DNA of 64,000 nucleotides from Candidatus Roseilinea sp. (lineage in GTDB: Bacteria > Chloroflexota > Anaerolineae > J036 > Brachytrichaceae), in NCBI GenBank assembly GCA_025998955.1, contig AP024676.1, positions 3,906,001 through 3,970,000 on the forward strand. The letters are read 5' to 3'. A model generated the notes under the pieces. It searched no databases. It was not told the DNA's origin and was given only the letters and a program-made list of their open reading frames with translations. Shown piece by piece: positions 43,277-51,414 of the stretch. The number at the start of each line of letters is the position of its first letter. The stretch's first letter is position 1. The position numbers and the translations under genes are program-made.

Positions 43277-44719
43277 TCAGCGCACCACGACCGGCAAGTG
43301 GATGCGCTTGTCCAGCGCCGGGCTCGGCGAGGGCGAGGGCGAGGGCGTCGCGCCGGGCGCGCTGGTCGGCGTGGGTGAGGGCGTTGGCGTCGGCGTGGTG
43401 CCGGGCGTCTCCGGCTCCACGCAACTGCTGCTGATCAGCGCGTCGTCGTCCGGCGCCTGAGCAGCGGATTGCGCAAACAGCACACTGGCCGCTACGTCAA
43501 TCCGCCCTTCGCCCAGGTCGCTGCCGAACGCCGGGTTGTTCGCGCGGATGTCTTTGGCCGTGCGGGCGATGGCAGCGGAGATCTGCCACGGATTCCAGTT
43601 GGGGCGCAGGCTGCGGATGAGTGCGGCCTGACCGCTGACGAACGGCGCAGCCATCGAGGTGCCGCTCCACGAGCCGTAGCCGTCGTTCTCCAGCAGGCTG
43701 TAGATCGTTTCGCCCGGCGAGGCGATATCCACCCAGCTCCCGTAGTTCGAAAACGACGATTTGATGTCGTTCGAATTGACCGAGGTGACGGCGATGGCGC
43801 AGCTTTCTGCGGCTGGGAACTGTTTGGTCTTGGTGTTGCCGTTGCCGGAAGCGGACACGACGACTACGCCGGCCTGAGTCGCCCGTCCCACAGCCTCTTC
43901 CAGGATCTCGGATTCGTCGGCTGTGCCCAGGCTGAGGTTGATCACGTGCGCCCCGTTATTCACTGCGAACTCGATCGCCTGGGCGATGATACCGTCGTCG
44001 CCGATGCCGTCCGAGTCGAGCACACGCAGCGGCATGATGCGTGCTGCCGGCGCGACCATCAACACGATGCCGGCCACATGCGTGCCATGGCCGACCACCT
44101 CGTCGGCCTCGCCGTCGCCGTCGTCGTCCAGCCCGTTGCCGACGTCGTTCGGCTGCGTATCGTCATCCACGAAGTCGTAGCGTACGTCGGTCAGCTTGCC
44201 GGCCAGCGCCGGATGGTTCAGATAGACGCCAGTGTCGAGCACGGCGACGACGACGCCGCTGCCCATCGTGATGGATTGGGCGGTGGTCAGCCCCAGCATC
44301 GTCCGCGCGTAGTGAGTTTGATACGGCGCCGGGTCGAGGCCGCCCCAGGCTCGGCTGCTGCGCGGGTTTGCCTCCGGCGGCTCGCGCAGGTAGTTGGGGT
44401 GTGCGTAGAGCAGGCGCGCGTCGGTCGCCATCGTCGCGGCTAGTATTGTTACATCCTGGCCGGCCGGCGCGTGCAGGCGATATACCCCAACGAACGACCC
44501 GAGCGGGCCGATCGTCGTCGTGCCGTAAGTCGCGTTGATCGCTCCGATCGTCGCACCCGCCGCCGGGTTGAGCTTCACGACAAGCTCGTTCGTCTTATAG
44601 CTGTCTTGCGCTCGCGCGCGGACGGGTCGCGATGGCGCAGCGGTGAGGACGAATCCACCCGCCACTGCCAGCAGGATCGCAATCGCCAAGATTGCCGAGG
44701 TTCGCTTCGCGTTCATCAT
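43277..44719 (-). CDS. Exported subtilisin-like protease in the CHAT operon, LPVVVR tail
   Basis: The 480-residue S8 protease has a signal peptide (TSAILAIAILLAVAGGFVL), an N-terminal propeptide-like part (TNELVVKLNPAAG), and a complete triad: Asp162 in VAVLDTGVYLNHP, His211 in GHGTHVAG and Ser355 in SGTSMAAPFVSG. A Thr/Pro/Ser linker leads to KRIHLPVVVR at the stop. The ATG at 44719 begins one base after the TGA of the CHAT gene, with GAGG inside the upstream stop region, so translation is coupled. As last gene of the sigma/anti-sigma-like/CHAT/protease run, it is probably an exported effector whose expression is controlled by the sigma factor. A link to CHAT cleavage is inferred only. Confidence 0.9.
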   Translation of the reverse strand: MMNAKRTSAILAIAILLAVAGGFVLTAAPSRPVRARAQDSYKTNELVVKLNPAAGATIGAINATYGTTTIGPLGSFVGVYRLHAPAGQDVTILAATMATDARLLYAHPNYLREPPEANPRSSRAWGGLDPAPYQTHYARTMLGLTTAQSITMGSGVVVAVLDTGVYLNHPALAGKLTDVRYDFVDDDTQPNDVGNGLDDDGDGEADEVVGHGTHVAGIVLMVAPAARIMPLRVLDSDGIGDDGIIAQAIEFAVNNGAHVINLSLGTADESEILEEAVGRATQAGVVVVSASGNGNTKTKQFPAAESCAIAVTSVNSNDIKSSFSNYGSWVDIASPGETIYSLLENDGYGSWSGTSMAAPFVSGQAALIRSLRPNWNPWQISAAIARTAKDIRANNPAFGSDLGEGRIDVAASVLFAQSAAQAPDDDALISSSCVEPETPGTTPTPTPSPTPTSAPGATPSPSPSPSPALDKRIHLPVVVR

Positions 44720-44720
44720 C

Positions 44721-47579
44721 TCAACCTCGCCCGATCAGGATGAACGGCGCCCAGAAGAACGGATGCAGGTAGCGCGCCCTCACGTCCAGTTGGGCATGGC
44801 GCAGCGCCGTCGCGGGGGACTCGCTGCGCTGCATGCGCGCGTGCCAACCGGTCATCATTTCGGCTGCAGCTCGGTCGTGCGCCAACCACAGGCTGACGAC
44901 GAGCGTGGACGCGCCGGCGCTCAAAAAGCCGCGCGCCATGCCGAGGATCTCGTCGCCGCGCAGCGCGGCGCTGCGCCCCGATTCGCACGCGCTGAGCGCG
45001 ACCATCACGCCGCGCAGATCCAGGCCGGCCACGTCGGCGCTCATCAGCCAACCATCATGCAGCTTGAGCGACGAGAACATTGGGTTGCCGGCGCGGAACA
45101 AGCCATGGCAAGCCACGTGCAGCATGTGCGAGCGCTGCGCCTCGCGCGTGAAAGCCTCGATCGTGGCGTCGCTTTCGGTGAGCAAGGCAACTTCGCCGGA
45201 CGACATGAGCGCCGCCACGGCGCGCGCCTCTTCGCCGGCATGCGGGATGCGCCCGTCCGGCACGCCGACGATCGTCGTGCGCCGCTTCTCCGGTGGCGCG
45301 CGGCGCGTCGTACACAACGCCATCACCGTCGCACTCGGCGCATACGTGACCTCGCAGCGCTCGATCAGATAGCGCCCGCCATCGTGCAGCGCGTGAAAGG
45401 GAACTTGATGCAAGAGGACATGCGGCACGATCACCCAGCGTGGCCGGCGCGCATCCGGACAAACCTGCTCGACCGGTCTGATCAGCGCATCGTAGAGCGT
45501 TGCGAGGGTTTTGCGCGCCGAGCGTTCCAGCGTCGCCGCGTGTCGCCGAGCCAGCGCCGGATCGTTGGCAATGCGCTCGTTGTGCAAACCTAACTGTTCC
45601 AGAGCATCGCGCACGACCGCAATCGGCCCGACATGGACGACACGAACGTTCGACGCATCTTCGGGCAACACGACAAACGCCACGATGCGCTCGCCCAGGA
45701 GATAGTAGGACAGCAGCGCCGTGCGCGATGGGTCTGAGTCGCCGGCGGTCAGCGCAGCACAGATCGCTTCCAGCGACATCGGTGCGCCGGCGCCCAGGCT
45801 GTCATCGGCATGCATTTGGAGCTGCAGCCGTGATAGCGCTTGCTCCAATGCAATCACCTGCGCCTCGTTGCGCGCGACGGCATCGGCCTCCGTAGCCTCA
45901 CCGGCAAACATGACCGAATAAGCCGCGGCAAGTTTGACGTGCAGCGCGCGCTGCTCCGCAAGCAGCTGTGCATCGGCCGTTGCACCGGCCGGCGTTGGGT
46001 CGCTCACCATACGATCCACCAGCGCGCGCGACCGGGCCCGCTCGGTCAGCTCGAAGGCTTGCCGGACGCGATGTGGATCGCGCGCGCCTTCCTGCAAGAG
46101 CAACACGATCAGGTCGTCGAACGGGTCAAGCTTGTCGCCGACGAACGACGCGCGCATGCGCTCATGGGTGATCTCCATGCGCTGCGATTCGAGCAATCGG
46201 ATGGCGCGCCACAAGTAGTCTTCGGCGGCCGCGTTCTCACCGCGCAACGCGTGAGCGCGGCCCAGCAGGCCGAGCACGCGCTGTTGCACGCGCGGCACGC
46301 GCAGCTGCTCCGCAATCGCCTCGGCAGCCCGCAGATGCGCCAGCGCCGCCTCGGCGTCGGGGAGCGACAACTGTGCAAGCATGGCTTGCACCTGCGACCG
46401 TTGCAGCGGGCTGGCTTGTGCCAGCGAAAGCGCTTCTTCGGCCCGCGCAAGCGCTTGGCTGCGCTGCCCGTCCGCGGCGAGCAAAGTTGCTTGTTGCAGG
46501 ACGACGCCGGACAGGGCGAGCGCGTTGCCGGCCACGCGAAACACGTGGGCAGCTTGGGCCAGCGCGTCTTCGGCGTCGCGCACGCGCCCCAGGCCGCGCA
46601 GCGCCGTGCCCAAGCCCTGCCACGCGCGCCCATGCTCGTAGGCCATCGCCGAGGACTGCATCGCTGCAATGGCTTCGCGATAGGTGATCTCGGCTTCGGC
46701 GTATAAGTTGAGGTCGAGGTAGGCGTCGCCCAGATCGAGCAGCAGCGCGCCTTTGTCGGCAGACGCCTCGAGCGGCCAGAGGATGGCACGGGCGCGCTCG
46801 AACGCGGCGAAGCCGGCGCTATAGCGGCCCTCCACCAGGCAGGTGTAGCCGATGTTCTGGTAGGTGTGTGCAACTTCCAGGTCGAGGCCATGCGCGGCGA
46901 AGATCGGCGCAGCGCGCTCGAACATCGCCACGGCCTCCTGGGTGCGTCCCATCTCCAACAACACCACGCCCTGGTTGTTCATCACTTGCGCCGCGCCTTC
47001 GGCATCACCCAAGCGTTGGAAGAGTGACTCGGCCTGAGCGTAGGCCTCCAATGCGCGCTCCGGCCGGCCGATGGCCAGATAGCACACGCCCAAGTTCAAG
47101 CGCGACTTCGCGATGAGCGCCAGCGCCTCATCGGACGCATCCCCGCCCAGTTCGCGCTGCAACGCATCCGCCAGCGCAATGGCTTCGTCGTAGCGGCCGA
47201 GTTGCTCGAGCACGTTGATGCGGCCGACGTTCGTGCGCTGTGCGCTCAGAATATCGCCTGCGGCCAGAAAACGACGGCGCGCCGATTCGATCAGCGCCAA
47301 CGCCTGCTCGAACTCTGCGTTGACGGCGCACGCTTGTGCGCACAGGTAGTCGGCGCGTCCGGCGAGCGCGGGCAGCTTCGCGCGTTCGGCTGCGGCGCGA
47401 ATGCGCTCGGCCCACTGCCGCGCTTGGCCGGGCTGGCTGCCGGCGAGCGCCGAGGCCGCATCCAGCATCGCCGCCAGCCCATCGGCGACGGGCAGGCCGT
47501 GGTGCTGCAGCCAATCCAGCATCGCTTCTCCCGATGGCAGCGCAAGCGCAGGCGAGACGTCAACGGTCATGGTCGTCAA
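44721..47579 (-). CDS. CHAT-domain caspase-like protease with TPR repeats
   Basis: The 952-residue protein begins with TPR repeats over about 600 residues (GRPERALEAYAQAESLFQRL and similar). It ends with a CHAT domain, a clan CD caspase/separase-like peptidase: the catalytic His825 lies in LHVACHGLF and Cys865 in LSACESGRS, with IVPHVLLHQVPFHALHDGG upstream and FLSAGASTLVVSLW after. Both catalytic residues are intact. There is no signal peptide, so it acts in the cytoplasm. Its start overlaps the stop of the preceding gene (ATGA) and its stop is one base from the protease start. TPR-CHAT proteins are known as protein-sensing proteases in some defence systems; the substrate here is unknown. 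Confidence 0.9.
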   Translation of the reverse strand: MTTMTVDVSPALALPSGEAMLDWLQHHGLPVADGLAAMLDAASALAGSQPGQARQWAERIRAAAERAKLPALAGRADYLCAQACAVNAEFEQALALIESARRRFLAAGDILSAQRTNVGRINVLEQLGRYDEAIALADALQRELGGDASDEALALIAKSRLNLGVCYLAIGRPERALEAYAQAESLFQRLGDAEGAAQVMNNQGVVLLEMGRTQEAVAMFERAAPIFAAHGLDLEVAHTYQNIGYTCLVEGRYSAGFAAFERARAILWPLEASADKGALLLDLGDAYLDLNLYAEAEITYREAIAAMQSSAMAYEHGRAWQGLGTALRGLGRVRDAEDALAQAAHVFRVAGNALALSGVVLQQATLLAADGQRSQALARAEEALSLAQASPLQRSQVQAMLAQLSLPDAEAALAHLRAAEAIAEQLRVPRVQQRVLGLLGRAHALRGENAAAEDYLWRAIRLLESQRMEITHERMRASFVGDKLDPFDDLIVLLLQEGARDPHRVRQAFELTERARSRALVDRMVSDPTPAGATADAQLLAEQRALHVKLAAAYSVMFAGEATEADAVARNEAQVIALEQALSRLQLQMHADDSLGAGAPMSLEAICAALTAGDSDPSRTALLSYYLLGERIVAFVVLPEDASNVRVVHVGPIAVVRDALEQLGLHNERIANDPALARRHAATLERSARKTLATLYDALIRPVEQVCPDARRPRWVIVPHVLLHQVPFHALHDGGRYLIERCEVTYAPSATVMALCTTRRAPPEKRRTTIVGVPDGRIPHAGEEARAVAALMSSGEVALLTESDATIEAFTREAQRSHMLHVACHGLFRAGNPMFSSLKLHDGWLMSADVAGLDLRGVMVALSACESGRSAALRGDEILGMARGFLSAGASTLVVSLWLAHDRAAAEMMTGWHARMQRSESPATALRHAQLDVRARYLHPFFWAPFILIGRG

Positions 47580-48247
47580 TCGAGCTCGAACGGCGCGGTG
47601 CGAATTTCGAGCGCCTCGGCGATGAAGACGAGGGCGTAGCGACCTGGCGCGACGGCGTCAAAGGCGAATTCACCCAGCGCATCGGCGCGCGCGATATGGA
47701 CGGCGGATTCGCCGGCGCTCGCTTCCGATGATCCTGCCGCGCCCACCAGCTCGATGAACATGCCGTCAACATCGAGCGCCGTGCGCGGCAGGATCTGCCC
47801 GCTCAGCCGGTAGCCGTCGTCGCGCGGTTGCGCGTTCAGCACGATGTCGGCGGCTTCGCACTCGAAGGTCATCTGCCGACGGCGCGCTTGAACCGCTGCG
47901 CCGCGCGCGCCTTCGATGGCCAGACCGGGTCCGGTTGCGCGGGCCAGCACGGCGGCGACGCGCTGCAGCAAGCCGGGGCGGGTGGGGGCGTTGGCTCGGG
48001 CGCGCGTGAAGTCTTTGAACATGCGCAACACCTCGGCGCGCGCCCCCTCCGGCGGCGGCACGAGCACGGTCATGTCGGCCTGCGCTCGGAAGGCGCGCAG
48101 CCACGCGAGCGTCTCGGCGAGCGTCGTGTCGCCGCGCGCAATCGCTGCATCCACGGCTGCCTCGACGCGCGCAGCTGCTTCGGCGTCGAGCTTGCCGTCC
48201 ACCCAATCCACAAGCTGGGCGAAGGTGGGCACGGGTGCGTCGTTCAT
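47576..48247 (-). CDS. Anti-sigma-like protein with carboxypeptidase-regulatory-like domain
   Basis: The first ~60 residues (FAQLVDWVDGKLDAEAAARV, then TLAWLRAFRAQ) look like the helical sigma-binding start of anti-sigma factors, but the HxxxCxxC zinc motif and any membrane segment are absent. The last ~80 residues form a strand-rich domain (YRLSGQILPR, GMFIELVG, ALGEFAFDAVAPGRYALVF) like carboxypeptidase-regulatory or Ig folds. The 223-residue protein is probably cytoplasmic. It lies between the ECF-type sigma gene and the CHAT gene and overlaps the latter by four bases. Binding to the sigma factor is inferred from position and the N-terminal look. Confidence 0.65.
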   Translation of the reverse strand: MNDAPVPTFAQLVDWVDGKLDAEAAARVEAAVDAAIARGDTTLAETLAWLRAFRAQADMTVLVPPPEGARAEVLRMFKDFTRARANAPTRPGLLQRVAAVLARATGPGLAIEGARGAAVQARRRQMTFECEAADIVLNAQPRDDGYRLSGQILPRTALDVDGMFIELVGAAGSSEASAGESAVHIARADALGEFAFDAVAPGRYALVFIAEALEIRTAPFELD

Positions 48248-48343
48248 CGTCTATCGTAAGTTGTGTCTTGGCCGGGTGATTCTGATACACCGAATGTTCA
48301 TGTGTCTGTCTGATTTCCTCGGGTCAACCCAAACTCTAACGCT

Positions 48344-48452
48344 GTCATGCCCGCGCAGCTTGTCCTCGCGCAGGCGGGGAGCGGGCATCCAGAGGTGATG
48401 CGGATCTGGATTCCCGGTTATCCCACAAAGGCGGGGATTGCGCGGGAATGAC
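48344..48452. repeat. 109-base palindromic dispersed-type element
   Basis: The ends GTCATGCCCGCGC and GCGCGGGAATGAC are inverted, and internal segments (GCGGGCATCCAG / CTGGATTCCCGG) also pair. The wording CTGGATTCCCG...GCGGGAATGAC is that of short dispersed repeats common in many bacterial genomes. It fills most of the 224-base space between the sigma gene and the anti-sigma-like gene. Confidence 0.7.
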
Positions 48453-48471
48453 GATTAACAATCTCAGAGAA

Positions 48472-49098
48472 TCATCTCTCCTGCAAAATTTGTCGCAGCC
48501 GCTCCAAGCACCGCGCGCGTGTCGGGCCGATGCTGCCGATGGGGATGTCCAGGCGCTCGGCGAGTTCGGCATACGACGGCTCGCTCACATCGAGATACAG
48601 CGCGGTCAGCAGCTCGCGGCATTTGTCCGTCAGCTTGGCCAGCCCTTGGTCGAGCCACAGTGCCAACTCCCAGGACTGAATCTGGCTTGTATCGGTCATC
48701 CCGAGCGTCCGCGCGCGTTCGGCGAGAGAGGGGTCGTCCTGCGGCGCGACATCGGCGAAGCTGACCTCGGCTTTGCGCCGGCGCAACACCGCCCAGCTTT
48801 GCCGCCGGGCGACCGTCGCCAGCCACCCGCCGAGCTTCGACTCGTCTCGAATGGCGTCCAGACTTTGGATGAGCGCGGAGAAGGTGAGCTGGAAGACATC
48901 GGCAGCTTCGTCGCGATCCAGCCCCATGCGCAGCGGGATGGAATACACCAACCGCTCGTATTTCTCGACCAGGCGCTGCCAGGCTTCGGCGTTGCCGGCG
49001 CGACAGGCCGGGAGGAGATCGTCACCGGCAAGCGAGGACTCAGCCGGTTGGGACGAGATCGGCGACGGCGTGGAGCGCGGGTCGTCCATGGTGGACAT
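48472..49098 (-). CDS. ECF-type sigma-70 family RNA polymerase sigma factor
   Basis: The protein has sigma region 2 (NAEAWQRLVEKYERLVYSIP, DEAADVFQLTFSALIQSLD, KLGGWLATVARRQSWAVLR) and region 4 (LLTALYLDVSEPSYAELAER then IPIGSIGPTRARCLERLRQI), with no region 1 or 3, as in ECF sigmas. The start is uncertain among in-frame ATGs at 49098, 49089 and 49176; 49098 gives about 208 residues. It is the first gene of the minus-strand run leading to the CHAT and subtilase genes, although the palindromic element separates it from the next gene. It is divergent from the DUF5666 repeat gene, which may also be its target. Confidence 0.9.
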   Translation of the reverse strand: MSTMDDPRSTPSPISSQPAESSLAGDDLLPACRAGNAEAWQRLVEKYERLVYSIPLRMGLDRDEAADVFQLTFSALIQSLDAIRDESKLGGWLATVARRQSWAVLRRRKAEVSFADVAPQDDPSLAERARTLGMTDTSQIQSWELALWLDQGLAKLTDKCRELLTALYLDVSEPSYAELAERLDIPIGSIGPTRARCLERLRQILQER

Positions 49099-49198
49099 TC
49101 TAATCAGCCGGTAGCCGAATGTATTTAATCGGTGTTCAGCCCGCACATCTCCTCTCGAAGACTCATCCCTTTGCACAGACAGGAGGTTGAAACGAACT

Positions 49199-50548
49199 AT
49201 GAAGCGACTACTTGGATTGATCGCAGCGAGCGTATTGATGTTGGCGGCGGCTGTGTTGATGGCGGCGCTGCCGGCTCAGGCGAAGGATGATCCACCGACC
49301 CAGATTCATCGCGGCATCATCAACAGCCGGCCGGCGGGCAACCTCGGCACGTGGGTGATCGGCGGCCGCGCTTTCGTGGCCAACGCGAGCACCGAGTTCG
49401 ACACAGAAGAAGGGCCACTGGTCGTCGGCGCGTGCGCCAAGGTGCGCTATTTCGCGACCAGCGGCGGCGACATTGCCGACGAGATTGACAGTGAACCGCC
49501 GCAGGATTGCGGCCTGAGCGGTTCGCCGTCGCCGACGCCATCGGTGACCCCTTCGCCTTCGGCGACGCCGGTCACTGCGTTGCACCGCGGGTTGGTGCAA
49601 AGCCGGCCGATCGGCCTGCTGGGCGAATGGACGATCGGCGACCTGGTCTTCCTCGCCAACAACGATACCGAGTTCGACTTCGACGAGGGGCCGCTGACCG
49701 TCGGCTCGTGTGCCAAAGTGCGCTACTTCACCCGCAACGGCGTGCGGATCGCCGACGAGATTGACAGCGAACCGCAACGCGACTGCTCGAGCGGTTCGCC
49801 CTCGCCGTCGCCGACCAGCACACCGAACCCACGCGAAGACAGCAAGGTATTCGCGCGCATAGATGCCTTCCCGCCTGCGCCTTACATCGGTCTCTGGCGG
49901 ATCGGCGGCGTCGAATACCAGGCCAACAGCCGTACCGAGTTCGAGCAAGAGGACGGCCCGTTTGCGGTGGGTGTGTGCGTCAAGGCGGAGTTCATACCGA
50001 TGAACGGCGTGAACACGCTCAAGGAAGTGGAGACCGAAGACGACTACAAGTGCCAGGGGACGACGGGTGAACCGGCCAATACGTTCAAGGCCTACGGCGT
50101 GATTGACAGCTTCACCATGACCGTGCCCAGCACGTGGGTGATCAGCAGCATCAGCTACACCGTGAATGCATCCACCAAGCTCGAAGCGGAGCATGGGCCG
50201 TTCCGGGTCGGCGCGTTCGTGGAGGTGAAATATGTGCTGGTGAACGGCGAACGCGTCGCGACGAAGATCGAGACACACGTCGCGCCGGGCGCCGGCAATA
50301 ACAACGCGCTTGGGATTTTAGATTCGCGGCCGAGCGACGACTGGGGGGTGTGGGTGATCAGCGGCGTGTCGTATCAGGGCGATCCGGCGATCCGCGTGGA
50401 CCTGCCGCGCGCGACGCTTGCCGGCATGGCTGCAGATGCGACCGGACAAAAGGTGTTCATCAACGCTTACGTGGCCAACGGCGTCAACATGCTCACCTTG
50501 ATCCGCGCGATGCCGAACGCAGTGTATATGCCTGCCGTCACGCGCTGA
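49199..50548 (+). CDS. Exported DUF5666-like repeat protein with MPAVTR tail
   Basis: The ATG at 49199 (AGGAGG at 12 bases) starts a signal peptide (KRLLGLIAASVLMLAAAVLM, cleavage near AQA). Five repeats of about 70-80 residues follow, each reading like GxVxSRPxxxLGTWVIGG, then A(N)xxTEFDxEEGP, then VGACAKVRYF. This resembles DUF5666, a small beta-domain of unknown function. Short SPTPSVTPSPS linkers separate the first repeats. The end VYMPAVTR matches the tail of four other exported proteins. It is divergent from the ECF sigma gene with about 100 bases between starts. Confidence 0.8.
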   Translation: MKRLLGLIAASVLMLAAAVLMAALPAQAKDDPPTQIHRGIINSRPAGNLGTWVIGGRAFVANASTEFDTEEGPLVVGACAKVRYFATSGGDIADEIDSEPPQDCGLSGSPSPTPSVTPSPSATPVTALHRGLVQSRPIGLLGEWTIGDLVFLANNDTEFDFDEGPLTVGSCAKVRYFTRNGVRIADEIDSEPQRDCSSGSPSPSPTSTPNPREDSKVFARIDAFPPAPYIGLWRIGGVEYQANSRTEFEQEDGPFAVGVCVKAEFIPMNGVNTLKEVETEDDYKCQGTTGEPANTFKAYGVIDSFTMTVPSTWVISSISYTVNASTKLEAEHGPFRVGAFVEVKYVLVNGERVATKIETHVAPGAGNNNALGILDSRPSDDWGVWVISGVSYQGDPAIRVDLPRATLAGMAADATGQKVFINAYVANGVNMLTLIRAMPNAVYMPAVTR

Positions 50549-50571
50549 TGCCTCGTGCTGGTTGGGTGGCA

Positions 50572-50604
50572 AGAACCTAAGGTTCTTCGAGAACCTTAGG
50601 TTCT
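50572..50604. repeat. REP-like palindrome with 15-base perfect stem
   Basis: AGAACCTAAGGTTCT and its complement AGAACCTTAGGTTCT flank the loop TCG. The stop codon of the MOSC gene (50596-50598) lies inside it, as does its last Thr codon. Each arm is itself a near-palindrome (AGAACC ... GGTTCT). Confidence 0.75.
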
Positions 50605-51414
50605 ATTGTGTTGCTTGGCGATGATCTCAACCGCGTCGCCCACCCGAAGCACGCCGGTATTGGCGGCCACCAGGTTTTGGCCGAACCATACCTTTTGTCC
50701 GAACGTGCGATAAGTCGCCAGCGTCTTGATCGGCTCGCGACCGGCGATGGCCGTGTCCTGGTCAATCGTCGGCACACTGCAGCGGGCGCAGGGCTTCACG
50801 GCATTGAAGACGATGTCGCCGATGCGGAACTCGCGCCAATCATCCTCGGCGAAGGCGTCGCAACCGCTGACCACGATGTTCGGCCGAAAGCGGTTCATGG
50901 GGATGGGCGAATCGAGCCGGGCGTTTAGGTCATCCAGTGATGCCTGCGAGATCAGCAGGAACGGATAGCCGTCGGCGAAGCCGGTCTGGTCGGATGGCCG
51001 ACGAGCGTAGCGCGGATCCACGCGGCGCTCGAAGTCGTCGGCCATGCGCACCAGCCGCACCGGCGCCTCCAGGAAGTCCTGCAGCCATTCGGCGACGGCG
51101 TTGTCCTGATCAATCGCGTCACAAACGTCGTTCCACACGCGCACCCTAACACGCCGGCCTTCGTTCGATGGCGTAAAGCAGATCGGCGACATGCCCGGCG
51201 CGCGCAGTGTCATCGAGTCGTCATCGCTCATCACCGGCTCGATCAGCGCCAAGCGCGGCTGGTCGCGCTGGGTGAGAAAGTCGCCGTAAGCGTCCACGAT
51301 CATCATGCGGCGATCGCCGGCGATGCCGCGCGCATCGGTGACGGCTGCTTGTAGCGCGTGGCCCTTGCACGATTTGATGGGGTAGCGATAGAGCGCCGAG
51401 ACGCGGATCGTCAT
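50596..51414 (-). CDS. MOSC domain protein (YcbX-like)
   Basis: The 272-residue protein has the MOSC N-terminal beta-barrel (ALYRYPIKSCKGHALQAA) and the MOSC core with its conserved cysteine (VKPCARCSVPTIDQDTA) and GRxPxKTLxxYR-type block. MOSC proteins carry sulfur for molybdenum cofactor enzymes or reduce N-hydroxylated bases, as YcbX does. The ATG at 51414 overlaps the ctaA stop (ATGA), so it is translationally coupled to ctaA. A longer frame reaching 51780 is a shadow of ctaA. The stop codon lies in a palindrome. Confidence 0.9.
   Translation of the reverse strand: MTIRVSALYRYPIKSCKGHALQAAVTDARGIAGDRRMMIVDAYGDFLTQRDQPRLALIEPVMSDDDSMTLRAPGMSPICFTPSNEGRRVRVRVWNDVCDAIDQDNAVAEWLQDFLEAPVRLVRMADDFERRVDPRYARRPSDQTGFADGYPFLLISQASLDDLNARLDSPIPMNRFRPNIVVSGCDAFAEDDWREFRIGDIVFNAVKPCARCSVPTIDQDTAIAGREPIKTLATYRTFGQKVWFGQNLVAANTGVLRVGDAVEIIAKQHNRT

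Noticed and set aside
43277-44719. Subtilase as an ordinary scavenging protease unrelated to CHAT
   Set aside because: It cannot be excluded, but the one-base gap to the CHAT gene and the coupled upstream overlap argue for a joint unit, so it is described as part of the operon.
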